From Bacillus_AB infantis_C (GTDB lineage Bacteria; Bacillota; Bacilli; Bacillales; Cytobacillaceae): DNA of 64,000 bases. Location of the stretch: NCBI RefSeq assembly GCF_050107595.1, contig NZ_JBNILH010000008.1, forward strand, positions 170,951-234,950, read 5' to 3'. This document shows, one piece after another, positions 1-7,845 of this stretch (position 1 is its first letter; each line of letters begins with the position of its first letter). The notes below the pieces were generated by a model. That model did no database searches, was not told the DNA's origin, and saw only the letters and a program-made list of their open reading frames with translations. A program made the translations under genes and the position numbers.

Positions 1-366
1 CTTGATGAAGAAGGCTTTATGAAGATCGTCGACAGGACAAAGGACCTGATCAAAAGCGGCGGTGAATGGATCAGCTCGGTTGATCTTGAAAATGCCCTGA
101 TGGCCCACGAAGCCGTTTTTGAAGCAGCTGTTGTAGCAGTCCCGCATGAACAATGGCAGGAACGGCCTGTTGCCTGTGTGGTGCTGAAAGACAGTCATAG
201 AGGCGTGGATAAGCAGGAACTCTATGATTTTCTTCAGCCTCAGTTTGCAAAATGGTGGCTGCCAGATGAGATCTTATTCATGGAGGAAATCCCGAAGACG
301 TCTGTAGGCAAATTCCTCAAAATGGCCCTGCGGGATCAAGTCCAGCAGCAGCTGGCAGCAAAATAA
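1..366 (+). CDS. Acyl-CoA synthetase (AMP-forming), C-terminal part; 5' end outside window
   Basis: Partial gene: the reading frame is open from base 1 and stops at 364-366, so only the last 121 residues are visible. It would activate a fatty acid with ATP and CoA. The visible part is the mobile C-terminal domain of the ANL superfamily: a hinge-like DRTKDLIKSGGEWIS segment near residues 12-26, and PKTSVGKFLK near the end, whose lysine (before FLK) matches the catalytic A10 lysine. The GGEWIS form is typical of medium/long-chain enzymes. A terminator follows, then a separate enoyl-CoA hydratase-family gene, suggesting a fatty-acid degradation neighbourhood. Substrate length cannot be judged without the N-terminal domain. 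Confidence 0.85.
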   Translation, partial: LDEEGFMKIVDRTKDLIKSGGEWISSVDLENALMAHEAVFEAAVVAVPHEQWQERPVACVVLKDSHRGVDKQELYDFLQPQFAKWWLPDEILFMEEIPKTSVGKFLKMALRDQVQQQLAAK

Positions 367-375
367 AGGAAGCAA

Positions 376-403
376 GGCAGAGTGAAGAAACTCTGTCTTT
401 TCT
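376..403 (+). terminator. Intrinsic terminator after acyl-CoA synthetase
   Basis: An 8-bp stem (376-383 with 390-397, one G-T pair) around a 6-nt loop is followed by TTTTCTTT. Confidence 0.6.
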
Positions 404-505
404 TTCGGCTAAATATGACAATATTTCAAATTATTCGATAAAAACTTTATAATGATTCCTCCACTCTTTATAATAGAGATAACTATGACCAAGGAGGCTG
501 CGGAT

Positions 506-1297
506 ATGGCAATAGAATGCAATACAGAAACTGTGAAGGTATCCATAAAAAACAGGGTGGCAGTGGTTGAAATGAACAGGCCGGAATCCCTGAATGCGCT
601 GGATGAGGAAATGATTAGAGGACTGGCTGCAAACCTGAAGCAGATCAGTACAGATGAAAATGTCGACATCGTCGTGCTTAAAGGAAGCGGAAGAGCCTTT
701 TCCTCCGGAGGCGATATTAAAACGATGCTTTCGTCTACAAATGAAAGCGATTTCTACACAGTGATGGACTGCATCAGCGATCTTGTCATCACACTCTATA
801 CCATGCCGAAGCTGACAATCAGCTCTGTGAATGGGGCAGCCGCCGGACTTGGATTCAGCCTGGCGCTGGCTACAGACTATATATTGGCAGACAAATCAAG
901 CAAGCTTGCAATGAACTTTATCGGCATCGGACTGATCCCTGATGGAGGTTCGCATTTCTTTCTTGAGCGCAAGCTTGGTGAGGACAGAGCAAAGCATCTG
1001 ATCTGGGAAGGAAAAGCAATGCCGGCCGAAGAAGCCTTTCAGAATGGCCTCGTCCATGAAATGGCTGATGGCAATATTGAAGAAGCCCTTAACGCAAAAA
1101 TTGAAAATTGGCTTTCAAAGCCTGTATCTGCCATGATCAAGACCAAAAAGATTCTCGCAGAAAAAAACCGGCCGCAGCTTCTAAAAATGCTCGAGCTTGA
1201 AAAGCATGGACAATACAAAATGCGCAGCACAGAAGATCATCAGGAAGGCATAAAAGCCTTCATTGAAAAAAGAAAGCCGGTATTTAAAGGGAGATAA
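506..1297 (+). CDS. yhaR: Enoyl-CoA hydratase/isomerase family protein (YhaR-like)
   Basis: Crotonase-fold protein of 263 residues. The start at 506 is preferred because AAGGAGG lies at 491-497; the frame is open further upstream. Visible crotonase signatures: SGRAFSSGGDIK (61-72, CoA/oxyanion loop) and NGAAAGLGFSLALATDY (109-125). The two catalytic glutamates of classical enoyl-CoA hydratase are not at their usual places: Ser118 replaces one (GLGFSLAL) and Phe138 the other, while GLIPDGG (142-148) carries an aspartate as in PaaG-type isomerases. It may therefore isomerise a double bond rather than hydrate it. Position next to an acyl-CoA synthetase and upstream of yhaQP matches B. subtilis yhaR. 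Substrate unknown. Confidence 0.85.
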   Translation: MAIECNTETVKVSIKNRVAVVEMNRPESLNALDEEMIRGLAANLKQISTDENVDIVVLKGSGRAFSSGGDIKTMLSSTNESDFYTVMDCISDLVITLYTMPKLTISSVNGAAAGLGFSLALATDYILADKSSKLAMNFIGIGLIPDGGSHFFLERKLGEDRAKHLIWEGKAMPAEEAFQNGLVHEMADGNIEEALNAKIENWLSKPVSAMIKTKKILAEKNRPQLLKMLELEKHGQYKMRSTEDHQEGIKAFIEKRKPVFKGR

Positions 1298-1344
1298 GCT
1301 GCAATCTGATTCTGGATTTAATAAAACTATTTTGGTACCTAAAC

Positions 1345-1396
1345 ATAAGAGCCGGACAAAAGGAGAATGCTCTTTTCGTCCGGCTCTTATTGTTTT
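1345..1396 (+). terminator. Strong terminator between yhaR and yhzD
   Basis: A 13-bp perfect stem (1345-1357 with 1378-1390, ATAAGAGCCGGAC and its complement) is followed by TGTTTT. It lies between two convergent genes and may act on both. Confidence 0.8.
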
Positions 1397-1464
1397 GAAG
1401 CGCCACAGGATGCGGCGTCTTTAGCCTGCGTTCCTTTATCTGGCCAAGCGCCTTCCGCTTCCTA
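1397..1464 (+). repeat. Dispersed repeat family A, partial copy
   Basis: The core CGCCACAGGATGCGGCG followed by TTAGCCTGCGTTCCTTTA and an AAGCGCCTTCCGCTT tail matches, imperfectly, the 3' half of the family A copies near 14200, 18400 and 63830. It sits between two convergent genes. Confidence 0.6.
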
Positions 1465-1647
1465 TGCATGAAATAAAATCAGTTTTCCTAGCGGGGAGGT
1501 GCAGCGGTGGGTTTTGCCGCTTAGTCCTTTTTCGTTCAGGAGGTTTCCGCCGATTTCTTTTGCTTCGTCATCGCTGCCGGCCTGGAAGCTTTCATCCAGG
1601 ATTTTTTCTCCGTCATTTTCGAATGCAGTGAGTTTGTAAGTTTTCAT
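1462..1647 (-). CDS. yhzD: YhzD-like small protein
   Basis: A 61-residue soluble protein beginning MKTYKLTAFENDGEKIL. Two ATGs stand side by side (1650 and 1647). The second is chosen because AAGGAG (complement of 1656-1661) is then 8 nt away. The acidic start, an AGSDDEAKEIG segment and a short C-terminus recall the Bacillus YhzD family, which has no known function and in B. subtilis also lies near yhaR. No membrane segment or catalytic motif is visible. It is convergent with yhaR and divergent from yhaQ. The family assignment is from memory. Confidence 0.65.
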   Translation of the reverse strand: MKTYKLTAFENDGEKILDESFQAGSDDEAKEIGGNLLNEKGLSGKTHRCTSPLGKLILFHA

Positions 1648-1788
1648 CATTCTTTCTCCTTTTATGAAAAATTCTGATAGTTACTATTATTCTTGCATAA
1701 TTTCTATTTTTCTGTAAAGAGATTTTTCCTGTATTTTGAACCTTTTTGGAGGTTAAGTCGTATAAGGTATAGAGAAGGAGGAGTTACG

Positions 1789-2688
1789 ATGGTACTCGAG
1801 CTTGAACATGTGACAAAAAGATTTGGAAAGTTCACGGCGGTGGATGATCTTTCCCTGACTATCCCGGAAAAGGAAATGTTCGGATTTCTGGGCGCGAACG
1901 GGGCAGGCAAGACAACAACGTTCCGGATGGTACTTGGCCTGCTGGAGCCGACAAGCGGTCGCATATCCTGGGAAGGGAATACAATTGATTATTCGACCAG
2001 CCCGATCATTGGGTATCTCCCGGAAGAGCGCGGCCTTTATCCAAAGCTGAAGGTCAGGGACCAGGTAGTATATCTGGCAAGGCTGAGAGGGATGAAGAAG
2101 CCGGACATCCTGAAAGAGCTGGACTATTGGCTTAACAGATTCAAGGTGCCGGAATATGCAAACAAGAAGGTGGAGGAGCTTTCCAAGGGAAATCAGCAGA
2201 AGATCCAGTTTATTGCCAGCGTTATACATAAACCAAAGCTATTGATCCTTGACGAGCCTTTCAGCGGACTGGATCCTGTAAATGTCGAGCTATTGAAAAG
2301 CGCGGTGCTTGAACTGAAGGAGAAAGGCACAACCATTGTGTTTTCCAGCCACCGGATGGAGCATGTAGAGGAAATGTGCGAGCATTTATGCATCATGCAT
2401 AAGGGACGCCCTGTTGTCCACGGAGCTCTTAAGGAGATCAAAAGGGCGTTCGGGCGGAAAAACCTTGTGATCCATGCTGATTTCAAACTGGATTTCTTAA
2501 GTGGATTCCCTGGAGTGGAAAAGGTAAAGCAGACTGCCGAGGGCGTGCATCTGCAGATTGAAGGGGAAAAGGCTGCGGAGGCAATTTTAAAAGAAATTGC
2601 CGGCAGGGGATTTGTCAGGAAATTTGTTCTTGAGGAGCCTTCGCTTAACGATATTTTCATAGAAAAGGTGGGTGCTTCTTATGAATAA
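1789..2688 (+). CDS. yhaQ: ABC transporter ATP-binding protein YhaQ
   Basis: ATPase of 299 residues for an ABC-2 type exporter. Walker A GANGAGKTT (35-43), signature LSKGNQQK (131-138), Walker B LLILDEPFSGLDP (151-163) and an H-loop in SSHRMEHVE are all intact. The C-terminal ~80 residues form the extra domain seen in NatA-like ATPases. The start at 1789 follows AAGGAGGAG; an open frame upstream lacks a ribosome site. The gene overlaps the permease gene yhaP by 8 bp, so the two are translationally coupled. By similarity to NatAB and YhaQP it should drive export of an ion or small molecule; sodium is a guess from the family. Confidence 0.92.
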   Translation: MVLELEHVTKRFGKFTAVDDLSLTIPEKEMFGFLGANGAGKTTTFRMVLGLLEPTSGRISWEGNTIDYSTSPIIGYLPEERGLYPKLKVRDQVVYLARLRGMKKPDILKELDYWLNRFKVPEYANKKVEELSKGNQQKIQFIASVIHKPKLLILDEPFSGLDPVNVELLKSAVLELKEKGTTIVFSSHRMEHVEEMCEHLCIMHKGRPVVHGALKEIKRAFGRKNLVIHADFKLDFLSGFPGVEKVKQTAEGVHLQIEGEKAAEAILKEIAGRGFVRKFVLEEPSLNDIFIEKVGASYE

Positions 2689-3934
2689 TTTCTGGATTAT
2701 CCTATTCCACACATACTGGAGCAAACTGAAGACGAAATCATTCATTATTACAACGATTGTCACGCTGCTGCTGATCATCGGCCTTACAAATATGCAGCAG
2801 ATCATTGAAACCTTCGACAGTGGAGATGATGAGGTAAAGGTGGCTGTAATTGATGAAACAGGCAATCTCCTGGATCCTCTCCAGCAGCAGCTGAATACAG
2901 CAGGAAGCAGTCTGAAGCTTGAAGAGTTCAGCGGTTCGGCAGAAGATGGCGAGGCAAAAGTTAAGGATGGCGATTATGCCGGGCTGCTTACCTTGTCAGC
3001 CGATTCCAAAGATCTTCCTGCTGCCGAATATCAATCACTCAGCCTGGCGGATACATCGGTATCAGGTGAGTTGGAGGGAGCCCTTCAGCAGGTAAAGACC
3101 GGAATCGCCGCCTCAAATATCAATCTCTCTGAGGCAGAGCTTGCCAGTCTCTATGAGCCTGTCCAGTTCCAAAGGGATGCACTGGAGGAGAATGCCAAAA
3201 CAGAGGAAGAGCTGACACAGGCAAGGGGCCTTGTTTATGTGCTGCTGTTCATCATCTATTTTGCCGTTATCATGTATTCAAGCATGATTGCGATGGAAGT
3301 AGCTACAGAAAAATCTTCACGTGTGATGGAAATTCTGATTTCAAGCGTCTCTCCCATCAAGCAGATGTTTGCCAAAATTCTCGGGATTGCCTTGCTTAGC
3401 CTTACACAGCTGTCGGTGCTGCTGCTGGTAGGCTACTATTTCGTAAAGAGGAATCTGGAGTCTATGCAGGGAGGCTTCTTTGAATTCTTTGGTTTCGGCG
3501 ATATCCCGGCCGCTACCATCATTTATGCTGTGGTGTTCTTTATTCTCGGATATCTCCTGTATGCCACACTTGCAGCCTTCCTGGGTTCCCTTGTCAGCAG
3601 GATCGAGGATGTCCAGCAGATGATCATGCCGATGACGATGCTCGTTGTAGCAGGCTTCATGATTGCAATCATCGGGCTTTCACAGCCTGAAAAAGCATTT
3701 GTGACCATCAGTTCCTATATCCCGTTCTTCACCCCGATGCTGATGTTCATGAGGGTAGGAATGCTCACTCTGCCGGTCTGGGAGCCGATAGTAGGGATTG
3801 GGATCCTGGTTGTGTCCATCCTGCTGCTCTCAATATTTGGAGCTAGGGTATACAAGGGCGGAGTGCTCATGTACGGAAAGTCCAATTCCTTTAAGGATAT
3901 TAAAAAAGCTTTGCAGCTGTCTAAGAATAAATAA
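2681..3934 (+). CDS. yhaP: ABC-2 type permease YhaP (NatB-like)
   Basis: Membrane partner of YhaQ, 417 residues. The start ATG at 2681 overlaps the end of yhaQ and has GGTGGG 8 nt upstream. Layout: one N-terminal membrane helix (about 20-42), a long extracellular domain (about 45-185) rich in acidic residues, then about five membrane helices from residue ~190 onward, the NatB/YhaP arrangement. AMEVATEKSSRVMEILISS (~209-227) is the conserved ABC-2 cytoplasmic segment. It should form the export channel with YhaQ. A family B repeat and a terminator follow. Confidence 0.9.
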   Translation: MNNFWIILFHTYWSKLKTKSFIITTIVTLLLIIGLTNMQQIIETFDSGDDEVKVAVIDETGNLLDPLQQQLNTAGSSLKLEEFSGSAEDGEAKVKDGDYAGLLTLSADSKDLPAAEYQSLSLADTSVSGELEGALQQVKTGIAASNINLSEAELASLYEPVQFQRDALEENAKTEEELTQARGLVYVLLFIIYFAVIMYSSMIAMEVATEKSSRVMEILISSVSPIKQMFAKILGIALLSLTQLSVLLLVGYYFVKRNLESMQGGFFEFFGFGDIPAATIIYAVVFFILGYLLYATLAAFLGSLVSRIEDVQQMIMPMTMLVVAGFMIAIIGLSQPEKAFVTISSYIPFFTPMLMFMRVGMLTLPVWEPIVGIGILVVSILLLSIFGARVYKGGVLMYGKSNSFKDIKKALQLSKNK

Positions 3935-4032
3935 GAAACAACGGAGGCAGTCTTTCAAACCCGAAAAGCTTTGGAGTTTGTCTGGCTGTCACTGTTTTTT
4001 GAACTTTGAGAACAGCAACTAAGTATTTTAGC

Positions 4033-4163
4033 CTGTTGTTGGAGTGCAAGGCACGTAGACTCCTGCGGGATTGCAGCGGCAATGCTGAGACCCCGCAACG
4101 CGAAAGCGTGAGGAAGCTCAGCGTCGCCCCGCGGAAAGCGAAGTGCCTGGAACGCAAATCCCG
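4033..4163 (+). repeat. Dispersed palindromic repeat family B, copy 1
   Basis: About 130 bp with related ends: GCAAGGCACGTAGACTCC on the left and GAAGTGCCTGGAACGCAAAT on the right are partly complementary. The interior has GAGACCCCGC and CCCCGCGGAAAGCG blocks. The same blocks recur at 19340, 19554 and 45963. It fills the gap between yhaP and its terminator. Confidence 0.7.
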
Positions 4164-4187
4164 TTTATAGGCTGATAGAAAAGACTG

Positions 4188-4226
4188 CAGACAAACCCGA
4201 TTTATATCAGGTTTGTCTGTTTTTTT
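4188..4226 (+). terminator. Terminator of yhaQP, convergent with LysE-type gene
   Basis: CAGACAAACC (4188-4197) pairs with GGTTTGTCTG (4210-4219), followed by seven Ts. Confidence 0.8.
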
Positions 4227-4857
4227 ATCCAAACAAAGAGGCAATCCCCTGATACCCAAAATAAACTCCAAAGAGAATGAGCGACAGTCCCGAAAGCATG
4301 CTGATGATGATGATTGCTTTAGAGGTGAGGAACCGCCTGAAGCCGCTCGTCAGGCCTGCCACAAAAATGTCCCAAAGGCCGAGTCCGATAAAAATCATGC
4401 AGCTGTAGACGAGAAGCTGGCCTGTCCCAAAGGAGGACGCCGTTTTTGCCAGGACCGATCCGTAAATCCCCAGCCAAAATAAAATCGACAGCGGGCTTGA
4501 AACCGACATGATGAATCCGGTGAAAAAGCATTTGAGCAGAGATTCTTTGCTCCGTATGTAGGTGACCGATATTTTATTGGCATTCATCATGCCTTCGATT
4601 CCGGAATAAAGGAGAATGAAACCGCCGAACAGCCACAGGAAGGTTTGAATCATGGGAGAATCAAGGAATTGCACGAGGCCGAGATAGACAATCAGCATAT
4701 AAACCCCGTCAGCGATCATCGATCCTGCCCCGACAATCCATGCGTGCCAAAATCCGTTTTTCAGCCCCTTTTCCAGCCTGACAGCATTGACAGGCCCGAT
4801 CGGAGCCGCCAGTGAAAGTCCTAAAATGATATAGCTGATATATATTCCAATGCTCAA
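4225..4857 (-). CDS. LysE family amino-acid exporter
   Basis: Membrane protein of about 210 residues with some six hydrophobic segments. LGLSLAAPIGPVNAVRL near the N-terminus is the LysE-family signature (GPxN). The family exports amino acids or related small molecules; the substrate cannot be told here. The start is uncertain. TTG at 4857 is chosen because GAGTGAT lies just upstream and the first membrane helix then begins immediately; GTG at 4866 and TTG at 4878 are alternatives. It is convergent with yhaP and transcribed away from the thiC leader. Confidence 0.8.
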   Translation of the reverse strand: MSIGIYISYIILGLSLAAPIGPVNAVRLEKGLKNGFWHAWIVGAGSMIADGVYMLIVYLGLVQFLDSPMIQTFLWLFGGFILLYSGIEGMMNANKISVTYIRSKESLLKCFFTGFIMSVSSPLSILFWLGIYGSVLAKTASSFGTGQLLVYSCMIFIGLGLWDIFVAGLTSGFRRFLTSKAIIIISMLSGLSLILFGVYFGYQGIASLFG

Positions 4858-4987
4858 TGATATCACTCGCCTATTCAAGGATTAGCCCGTAAGGACTTGT
4901 ACAATTTTATGCAGCGAACACAAAGGGTAGGACTGCAAATCATAAAATCTCTAGCTTTCTGTTTTGGAATAACATGAAAATAGTCTG

Positions 4988-5016
4988 TTCTCATCTTTGT
5001 TGGCATATGGTATAGT
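4988..5016 (+). promoter_or_regulatory. Promoter of the TPP riboswitch/thiC leader
   Basis: TTCTCA at 4988-4993, 17-nt spacer, then TATAGT at 5011-5016 with an extended -10 TGG. The expected start near 5023 is ~20 nt before the first aptamer. Confidence 0.5.
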
Positions 5017-5040
5017 AGCTTATGAAAATAGCATATTTTG

Positions 5041-5138
5041 GCACTGGGGGTGCCGGTAGAGGCCGGCTGAGAGTAAGACCCGTTAAAGTCTTTGACCCTT
5101 TTATACCTGATCTGGTTTGTACCAGCGGAGGGAAGTGT
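5041..5138 (+). promoter_or_regulatory. TPP riboswitch 1 (terminator type)
   Basis: Thi-box elements are present: GGGGGTGCC (5046-5054), GGCTGAGAGTAAGACCCG and the ACCTGATCTGG ... ACCAGCGGAGGGAAG block (5105-5135). P1 is formed by CACT (5042-5045) and AGTG (5134-5137). AGCGGA inside the aptamer (5124-5129) is complementary to TCCGCT (5185-5190), the 3' arm of the next terminator. So an antiterminator can form without TPP, and with TPP bound transcription should stop. No gene lies directly behind it; a second terminator and a second TPP aptamer follow. Confidence 0.9.
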
Positions 5139-5164
5139 AGATGGCTCTTATTTGTCATACATAC

Positions 5165-5195
5165 GCGGACCCTTTTTGCAGGAGTCCGCTTTTTT
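5165..5195 (+). terminator. TPP riboswitch 1 terminator
   Basis: GCGGAC (5165-5170) pairs with GTCCGC (5184-5189), followed by TTTTTT. Its 3' arm can instead pair with the aptamer at 5124-5129. Confidence 0.75.
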
Positions 5196-5248
5196 GGCCC
5201 TGCAGAAGGAATGATGCAGCAGCTGTATGCCATTATTGGCCTGGCATG

Positions 5249-5277
5249 CCCCCGGTGCAATATGCAAGGGGGTTTTT
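5249..5277 (+). terminator. Second terminator inside the thiC leader
   Basis: CCCCC (5249-5253) pairs with GGGGG (5268-5272), with an inner TGCA/TGCA pairing, followed by TTTTT. No gene lies between this and the first terminator. Confidence 0.6.
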
Positions 5278-5370
5278 GCGGTGGAAAAATAAATGAATGA
5301 CAAAATGGTGTACGGCTGGATGATGTTTACAAGCGGGAAAAATGCACGAAAGTTTATATTAATTTTGTTT

Positions 5371-5515
5371 ACTGCTGGGGGAGCTTTACAGGCTGAGAAA
5401 GGAATATCCTTAACCCTTGGAACCTGATCTGATTAATGTCAGCGTAGGAAAGCAGCCGGTATGGCCTGCTTCCTCCGTGAAAAACTGCCCTGAGGCATAA
5501 AGTTGGAGGAGGAAG
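5371..5515 (+). promoter_or_regulatory. TPP riboswitch 2 of thiC (translational type)
   Basis: Second Thi-box aptamer: P1 CTGCT (5372-5376) with AGCAG (5451-5455), GGCTGAGAAA (5391-5400), AACCTGATCTGATTAATGTC (5421-5440) and AGCGTAGGAAAGCAG. No terminator follows. CTTCCTCC (5469-5476) is perfectly complementary to GGAGGAAG (5508-5515), which covers the thiC Shine-Dalgarno region. CTGCTTCC (5466-5473) can alternatively pair with the aptamer 3' strand (5447-5455). This suggests TPP binding frees the anti-SD to block thiC translation. Confidence 0.9.
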
Positions 5516-5519
5516 AAGT

Positions 5520-7283
5520 ATGAATCATTTATATGAAATGAATAGACGTTTTTTTTCAGGTAGCCGGAAATTATATGTAAGCGGCGTCAGGAATGATATA
5601 AAGGTGCCAATGAGGGAAATAATCCAGGAAAGTACAAGGACTGCTGCAGGAACGGAGGACAATCCTCCTGTTTGTGTATATGACACGAGCGGCCCTTATT
5701 CTGATCCTGATTTTGAGATTGATATAACGAAAGGGTTGCCCAGGTTAAGGGAGGGATGGATTAAGGAGCGGAAGGATGCGGAAGCTTATCAAGGCAGAGT
5801 ACAGAAGCCGGAGGATAACGGGCTTCGGGCCGGGTCCAAAGTTTCTTATGCAGATATTTTCCCGAATAAAGCCCCCTCGCCTCTCAAGGCAAAAGAGGGC
5901 AGGAATGTGACTCAGCTGCATTATGCCCGGAAAGGTGCCATTACACCTGAAATGGAGTTCATCGCCATCAGAGAGAATCTGGATCCGGAATTCGTCAGGA
6001 GCGAGGTGGCAAGCGGAAGGGCCATCATCCCTGCCAATATCAATCACCCGGAAGCAGAACCGATGATCATCGGGCGCCATTTTCATGTGAAGGTCAATGC
6101 AAATATCGGCAATTCGGCTGTTTCTTCTTCCATCGCGGAAGAAGTGGAGAAGATGACCTGGGCAGTGCACTGGGGGGCAGATACAATTATGGATCTTTCT
6201 ACAGGGAAGAATATCCATGAAACCCGTGAATGGGTCATACGAAATTCTCCTGTTCCTGTTGGGACTGTCCCGATTTATCAGGCACTTGAAAAAGTGAAGG
6301 GGATTGCCGGGGACTTGACCTGGGACATATACAGGGATACCTTGATAGAGCAGGCTGAACAGGGAGTCGATTATTTTACAATCCATGCGGGGGTGCTGCT
6401 CCGCTATATTCAGCTGACTGCCGAAAGGACGACCGGTATTGTATCCAGGGGAGGATCGATCATGGCCCAATGGTGCCTCCAGCATCATAAAGAGAATTTC
6501 CTGTATACGCATTTTGAGGAGATCTGTGAAATTTTAAAAGCTTACGATATCTCCATTTCTCTCGGGGATGGGCTGCGTCCGGGTTCTATAGCAGATGCGA
6601 ATGATGAGGCTCAATTTGCGGAGCTTGAAACGCTAGGCGAGCTAACTGAAATAGCCTGGAAGCATGATGTCCAGGTGATGATCGAGGGGCCGGGGCATGT
6701 TCCCATGCATAAGATCAAAGAAAATGTAGATAAGCAGATGGAAATTTGCCATGAGGCGCCATTTTATACGCTTGGCCCTCTCACAACAGATATAGCCCCG
6801 GGATATGATCATATTACTTCCGCGATAGGAGCAGCGATGATCGGATGGTTTGGCACTAGCATGCTTTGCTATGTAACGCCAAAGGAGCATCTTGGGCTTC
6901 CGGATAAAAATGATGTGAGGGAAGGGGTCATTGCTTATAAAATTGCAGCCCATGCCGCAGATCTTGCCAAAGGCCATCCTGGTGCCCAGGTTCGGGACGA
7001 TGCATTGTCAAAGGCCAGGTTCGATTTCAGGTGGAACGACCAGTTCAATTTATCTCTTGATCCTGAACGGGCGCGGGCATACCATGATGAAACACTGCCG
7101 GCTGAGGGGGCAAAAACCGCACATTTCTGTTCCATGTGCGGCCCTAAATTTTGTTCTATGCGAATCTCGCAGGACATTCGCCAGATGGCCAAAGACCAGG
7201 GGAAATCCGCTTCAGAGGTAATTGAGGATGAGATGAAGAGAAAAGCCGGGGAGTTTGCCAGCCGTGGCTCATCGATCTATTGA
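5520..7283 (+). CDS. thiC: Phosphomethylpyrimidine synthase ThiC
   Basis: Radical-SAM enzyme of thiamine synthesis, 587 residues. It converts aminoimidazole ribotide to hydroxymethylpyrimidine phosphate. The C-terminal cluster motif CX2CX4C is visible as CSMCGPKFC (Cys537, Cys540, Cys545), and the core contains the conserved MIEGPGHVPMHKI and GPLTTDIAPGYDHITSAIG segments. The start at 5520 follows GGAGGAGGAAG. It is a stand-alone gene here (no other thi genes in the window), controlled by the TPP riboswitch directly upstream. It needs an iron-sulfur cluster and acts in the cytoplasm. Confidence 0.97.
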   Translation: MNHLYEMNRRFFSGSRKLYVSGVRNDIKVPMREIIQESTRTAAGTEDNPPVCVYDTSGPYSDPDFEIDITKGLPRLREGWIKERKDAEAYQGRVQKPEDNGLRAGSKVSYADIFPNKAPSPLKAKEGRNVTQLHYARKGAITPEMEFIAIRENLDPEFVRSEVASGRAIIPANINHPEAEPMIIGRHFHVKVNANIGNSAVSSSIAEEVEKMTWAVHWGADTIMDLSTGKNIHETREWVIRNSPVPVGTVPIYQALEKVKGIAGDLTWDIYRDTLIEQAEQGVDYFTIHAGVLLRYIQLTAERTTGIVSRGGSIMAQWCLQHHKENFLYTHFEEICEILKAYDISISLGDGLRPGSIADANDEAQFAELETLGELTEIAWKHDVQVMIEGPGHVPMHKIKENVDKQMEICHEAPFYTLGPLTTDIAPGYDHITSAIGAAMIGWFGTSMLCYVTPKEHLGLPDKNDVREGVIAYKIAAHAADLAKGHPGAQVRDDALSKARFDFRWNDQFNLSLDPERARAYHDETLPAEGAKTAHFCSMCGPKFCSMRISQDIRQMAKDQGKSASEVIEDEMKRKAGEFASRGSSIY

Positions 7284-7320
7284 AACTGGCGGACATAGAA
7301 GAAGCTCTGAAATAGTGAAA

Positions 7321-7473
7321 ATGGAGAAGCAGATCTTCCTCATGCAGCAGAAAATCCGGGGCTTAGAAGAAAAAGTTTCAGAGATACAGAGGAGCTGCTC
7401 CCATATTTATTATGAAGCAGATGGATACAGGACCTGCACAAAATGCCGCAAAAGCGAATCGGTCCACTATTGA
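7321..7473 (+). CDS. Small cysteine-containing hypothetical protein
   Basis: A 50-residue ORF 37 bp after thiC. The N-terminal half is a short coiled coil (MEKQIFLMQQKIRGLEEKV). The C-terminal half carries Cys30, His32, Cys43 and Cys46 (CSHIYYEADGYRTCTKCRK), which could bind a metal like a minimal zinc ribbon. The start is uncertain: no clear ribosome site stands before 7321, and the frame stays open back into the end of thiC (TTG at 7255), so coupling to thiC translation is possible. Family not recognised. Confidence 0.5.
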   Translation: MEKQIFLMQQKIRGLEEKVSEIQRSCSHIYYEADGYRTCTKCRKSESVHY

Positions 7474-7480
7474 ATAAGAC

Positions 7481-7514
7481 AAAGGCTTGCCAGGATATTC
7501 CGGCAAGCCTTTGC
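7481..7514 (+). terminator. Terminator after thiC unit
   Basis: AAAGGCTTGCC (7481-7491) pairs with GGCAAGCCTTT (7502-7512); the T-tract is short. The following ~330 bp up to yhaO hold no convincing gene; an extended -10 candidate (TGATAAAAT, 7810-7818) lies just before yhaO. Confidence 0.65.
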
Positions 7515-7845
7515 CTATTCGGGGAACTGTTTTCCATTTGCCTTTTTATGCTGCCGTAAGTAGCAAATAAACAATGCCGATGCTCCATGCAGCAGAAGAC
7601 GTGAACTTCCAGCTGCCTGTCAGAACCTAAAGATGAAAAAAAAAGAAACAGGGCAGCAGAAATATACTTGAGCCTGCTAAGTGCCAATTGAGGATTTTAT
7701 ACAAGGATAATCACTCCTGCGGTTATTTGCTTCTTATACTCGCCGAAGGTGCAAAAGGTTCAAAGCATGATAAGTTTTTATAGAGGAACGTGCATTCGCT
7801 TTTTCCAGGTGATAAAATAGGGGAAAAGCGCTGAAAGGGAACATT

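Noticed and set aside
5022..5300. 92-residue plus-strand ORF across the first TPP riboswitch, including a 29-residue Cys-containing tail from 5212
   Set aside because: It coincides with the aptamer and two terminators; the sequence is explained by RNA structure, and there is no conserved protein character.
5745..6512. 255-residue minus-strand ORF inside thiC
   Set aside because: Antisense to a highly conserved gene, no ribosome site, Cys/His/Pro-rich shadow composition.
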